Shown here one piece after another: positions 62,083 through 64,000 of a stretch of 64,000 nt of DNA. The translations under genes were made by a program, and so were the position numbers. This DNA is from Sphingomonas sp. IBVSS2 (lineage in GTDB: Bacteria > Pseudomonadota > Alphaproteobacteria > Sphingomonadales > Sphingomonadaceae): assembly GCF_002127225.1 (NCBI RefSeq), contig NZ_NFUR01000001.1:993592-1057591 (forward strand), read 5' to 3'. Numbering within the stretch: position 1 is the stretch's first letter; the number at the start of each line of letters is the position of its first letter. A model generated the notes under the pieces. The model ran no database searches. It worked only from the letters and a program-made list of their open reading frames with translations, and was not told the DNA's origin.

Positions 62083-62931
62083 ATGACCGCGCCGGCCTGG
62101 ATCCTGACCCTGGATTGCGAGGACCGGCCGGGCATCGTCGCGGCGGTGAGCGGATTCCTCGCCGCGCGCGACGGCTTCATTCTCGACAGCCAGCAATATG
62201 CCGATCTCGATTCGGGCCGCTTCTTCATGCGCGTCGAGTTCAAGGCGGTGGGGGCGCCCTTCGAGACCGCGGTGCTGCGCGCGGATTTCGCACCCGTGGC
62301 GGAGCGTTTCGGCTTCGACTGGGCGATGGCGGAGAGCAACAGGTTCCCGCGCATCCTGATCGCGGTGTCGCGGGGCTCGCACTGCCTCAACGACCTGCTC
62401 CACCGCTGGAAGACCGGCGGCCTGGGCGTCGAGATCGCGGGCGTGGTCTCGAACCACGACACGCTGCGCGACCTCACCGAATGGCATGGCCTGCCCTTCG
62501 TCCTGCTGCCCGAGGACAAGGCATCGCAGGAGGCGGCGCTGCTCGCCGAGTTCGACCGCGCCGATGCGGACTATCTGATCCTCGCGCGCTACATGCAGAT
62601 CCTGTCGCCCGCGCTTGCCGATCGGCTGGCGGGGCGATGCATCAACATCCATCACAGCTTCCTGCCAGGGTTCAAGGGCGCCAGGCCCTATCACCGGGCG
62701 CATGCGCGCGGCGTGAAGCTGATCGGCGCCACCGCGCATTTCGTCACCGGCGACCTCGACGAGGGGCCGATCATCGAGCAGGCGGTCGAGCGGGTCGACC
62801 ACCGTGCCTCGGTCGACGACATGATCCGCATCGGCCGCGACATCGAGGCGCAGGTGCTCGCCCGCGCGGTGCAGTGGATCGGCGCCCGCCGGGTCTTCCG
62901 CAACGGCAATCGCACCATCGTCTTCCGCTGA
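62083..62931 (+). CDS. purU: Formyltetrahydrofolate deformylase
   Basis: A 282-residue enzyme that hydrolyses 10-formyl-tetrahydrofolate to formate and free tetrahydrofolate. N-terminal ACT domain (about 5-85; LDCEDRPGIVAAVSGFLAARD) and C-terminal formyltransferase fold with RILIAVSRGSHCLNDLL, YMQILSP and NIHHSFLPGFKGARPYHRAH, which carries the active-site Asn/His; the Asp is in FVTGDLDEGPII. Two in-frame ATGs (62062 and 62083) are possible; the later gives the N-terminus expected for the ACT domain. Lies inside the formaldehyde operon, 10 bases before fghA. Confidence 0.95.
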   Translation: MTAPAWILTLDCEDRPGIVAAVSGFLAARDGFILDSQQYADLDSGRFFMRVEFKAVGAPFETAVLRADFAPVAERFGFDWAMAESNRFPRILIAVSRGSHCLNDLLHRWKTGGLGVEIAGVVSNHDTLRDLTEWHGLPFVLLPEDKASQEAALLAEFDRADADYLILARYMQILSPALADRLAGRCINIHHSFLPGFKGARPYHRAHARGVKLIGATAHFVTGDLDEGPIIEQAVERVDHRASVDDMIRIGRDIEAQVLARAVQWIGARRVFRNGNRTIVFR

Positions 62932-62941
62932 AGGGCCGCCC

Positions 62942-63775
62942 ATGGAACTGCTTTCCTCCAACAAGTCCCAGGGCGGCATGCAGGGCGTCTATCGCCACGC
63001 CTCGTCCGCCACGGGCACCGACATGACCTTCTCCGCCTTCGTGCCCGAGCATGCGCCGGGCGCGAAGCTGCCGGTGCTGTGGTTCCTGTCCGGGCTGACC
63101 TGCACCCATGCCAATGTCACCGAGAAGGGCGAGTATCGGGCGGCATGCGCCCGGCACGGCGTGATCCTGGTCGCGCCCGACACCTCGCCGCGCGGCCCGG
63201 GCGTGCCCGATGACGAGGCCTATGATTTCGGCCAGGGCGCCGGCTTCTATCTCGACGCGACCGAAGCGCCCTGGGCGGCGCAGTTCCGGATGCGCAGCTA
63301 TGTCGAGCAGGAACTGCCGGCGCTGGTCGGGGCGGAATTCCCGGCGGACATGGGCCGCCAGGGCATTACCGGCCATTCGATGGGCGGGCATGGCGCGCTC
63401 ACCATCGGCCTGCGCCATCCGGAGCGCTTCCGCTCGGTCTCGGCCTTCTCGCCGATCGCGGCGCCGAGCCGGGTGCCCTGGGGCGAGAAGGCGCTGGGCG
63501 GATATCTCGGCACGGATCGGGCGGCGTGGCGCGCCCATGACGCCGTCGCGCTGATCGAGGACGGCGCGCGCCTGCCCGAACTGCTGGTCGATACCGGCGC
63601 CGGCGATCCGTTCCTCGACACCCAGCTCAAGCCCGAACTGCTGGAGGCCGCCTGTCGCCGGGCGGGCATCGCGCTGACCCAGCGGCTCCAGCCGGGCTAT
63701 GACCACAGTTATTATTTCGTCTCCACCTTTCTCGGCGCGCATGTCGCCTGGCACGCGGAGCGGCTGCACGCATGA
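62942..63775 (+). CDS. fghA: S-formylglutathione hydrolase
   Basis: A 277-residue esterase that releases formate and glutathione from S-formylglutathione, the second step after AdhC. The nucleophile is Ser146 in [31 protein letters not shown] is the oxyanion/glutathione loop; His lies in PGYDHSYYF. Typical D-esterase length. Start ATG at 62942 after AAGGGCC; its stop overlaps the next ATG (ATGA). Confidence 0.97.
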   Translation: MELLSSNKSQGGMQGVYRHASSATGTDMTFSAFVPEHAPGAKLPVLWFLSGLTCTHANVTEKGEYRAACARHGVILVAPDTSPRGPGVPDDEAYDFGQGAGFYLDATEAPWAAQFRMRSYVEQELPALVGAEFPADMGRQGITGHSMGGHGALTIGLRHPERFRSVSAFSPIAAPSRVPWGEKALGGYLGTDRAAWRAHDAVALIEDGARLPELLVDTGAGDPFLDTQLKPELLEAACRRAGIALTQRLQPGYDHSYYFVSTFLGAHVAWHAERLHA

Positions 63776-64000
63776 GATACGACGTCCTCATCGTCGGCGC
63801 CGGCCATGGCGGCGCCCAGGCGGCGATCGCGCTTCGCCAGAACAAGTTCGAAGGCAGCATCGCGCTGCTCGGCGACGAGCCCGAACTGCCCTATGAGCGC
63901 CCGCCGCTCTCGAAGGAATATCTCTCCGGCGAGAAGCCCTTCGAGCGGCTGCTGATCCGCAACGCTGCCTTTTGGGAAGAGCGCCAGGTGACGCTGCTCC
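63772..64000 (+). CDS. FAD-dependent ferredoxin reductase-like oxidoreductase, truncated by the window
   Basis: Only the first 76 residues are visible. [21 protein letters not shown] is the FAD Rossmann motif; [24 protein letters not shown] is the signature of putidaredoxin/rhodocoxin reductases. The ATG overlaps the fghA stop, so it is part of the C1 operon; it might reduce an electron carrier for demethylation or another oxygenase further downstream, which would explain why formaldehyde detoxification is needed. Confidence 0.85.
   Translation, partial: MRYDVLIVGAGHGGAQAAIALRQNKFEGSIALLGDEPELPYERPPLSKEYLSGEKPFERLLIRNAAFWEERQVTLL

Overview
This window looks like a chromosomal segment of a Sphingomonas-type alphaproteobacterium. 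It is GC-rich throughout, with typical Alphaproteobacterial SdhCDAB proteins, PhhA, ZapE, LigA, UvrB, a large TonB-dependent receptor, DUF3297 and DUF2459 proteins, a glutathione-dependent formaldehyde pathway and many short intergenic palindromes. The genus assignment is inference from gene content; no rRNA is present. I see no rRNA, CRISPR array, transposase, integrase or prophage.

Layout. 1-950 is the minus-strand malate dehydrogenase (cut by the window edge). 1.1-7.0 kb holds accessory genes on both strands: a YbjQ protein, a YgiB/YgiC-like pair, a VOC protein divergent from a tandem HxlR-like regulator, a beta-glucuronidase-like GH2 enzyme and a DUF347 membrane protein. 7.0-15.9 kb holds zapE, a thioesterase and the succinate dehydrogenase genes. 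sdhCDA are overlapping, but sdhB lies 3.4 kb downstream, separated by an HNH nuclease, a membrane protein, a C13 (legumain-like) peptidase and a membrane-anchored ClpP-fold protein. 16-25 kb carries a soluble chemoreceptor, an SDR/hypothetical/prmA operon, phhA, a DUF2459 protein and hydrolase, and a GntR(YtrA)-lepB operon. 25-35 kb has a POT peptide transporter, EVE and GIY-YIG proteins, a three-domain cNMP/thioredoxin-reductase-like flavoprotein and a LytS/LytTR two-component pair. 35-46 kb holds the TonB receptor, ligA, uvrB and a pentapeptide-repeat membrane protein. 46.8-47.8 kb is noncoding by usual criteria but contains a probable structured small transcript with a perfect 14-base anti-16S Shine-Dalgarno sequence before an 18-codon ORF. 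48-55 kb carries carbohydrate, TonB, D-amino-acid and aminopeptidase genes and tRNA-Thr(GGT). Beside the tRNA is a low-GC DNA-binding gene with a perfect palindromic operator. 55.8-58.8 kb is a bioF-bioD-bioA operon. 59.5-64 kb holds a GTGTAT-operator-controlled membrane protein and a formaldehyde/C1 detoxification operon (adhC, VOC, cupin, purU, fghA), followed by a truncated flavoprotein reductase.

Connections. The palindrome in front of the 59.5-kb membrane protein matches a half-site in front of the GntR gene at 24.2 kb, suggesting a regulon inside the window. Paired inverted REP-like repeats occur in most larger intergenic gaps; in one family the hairpin arms change by compensatory substitution, arguing for selection on structure.
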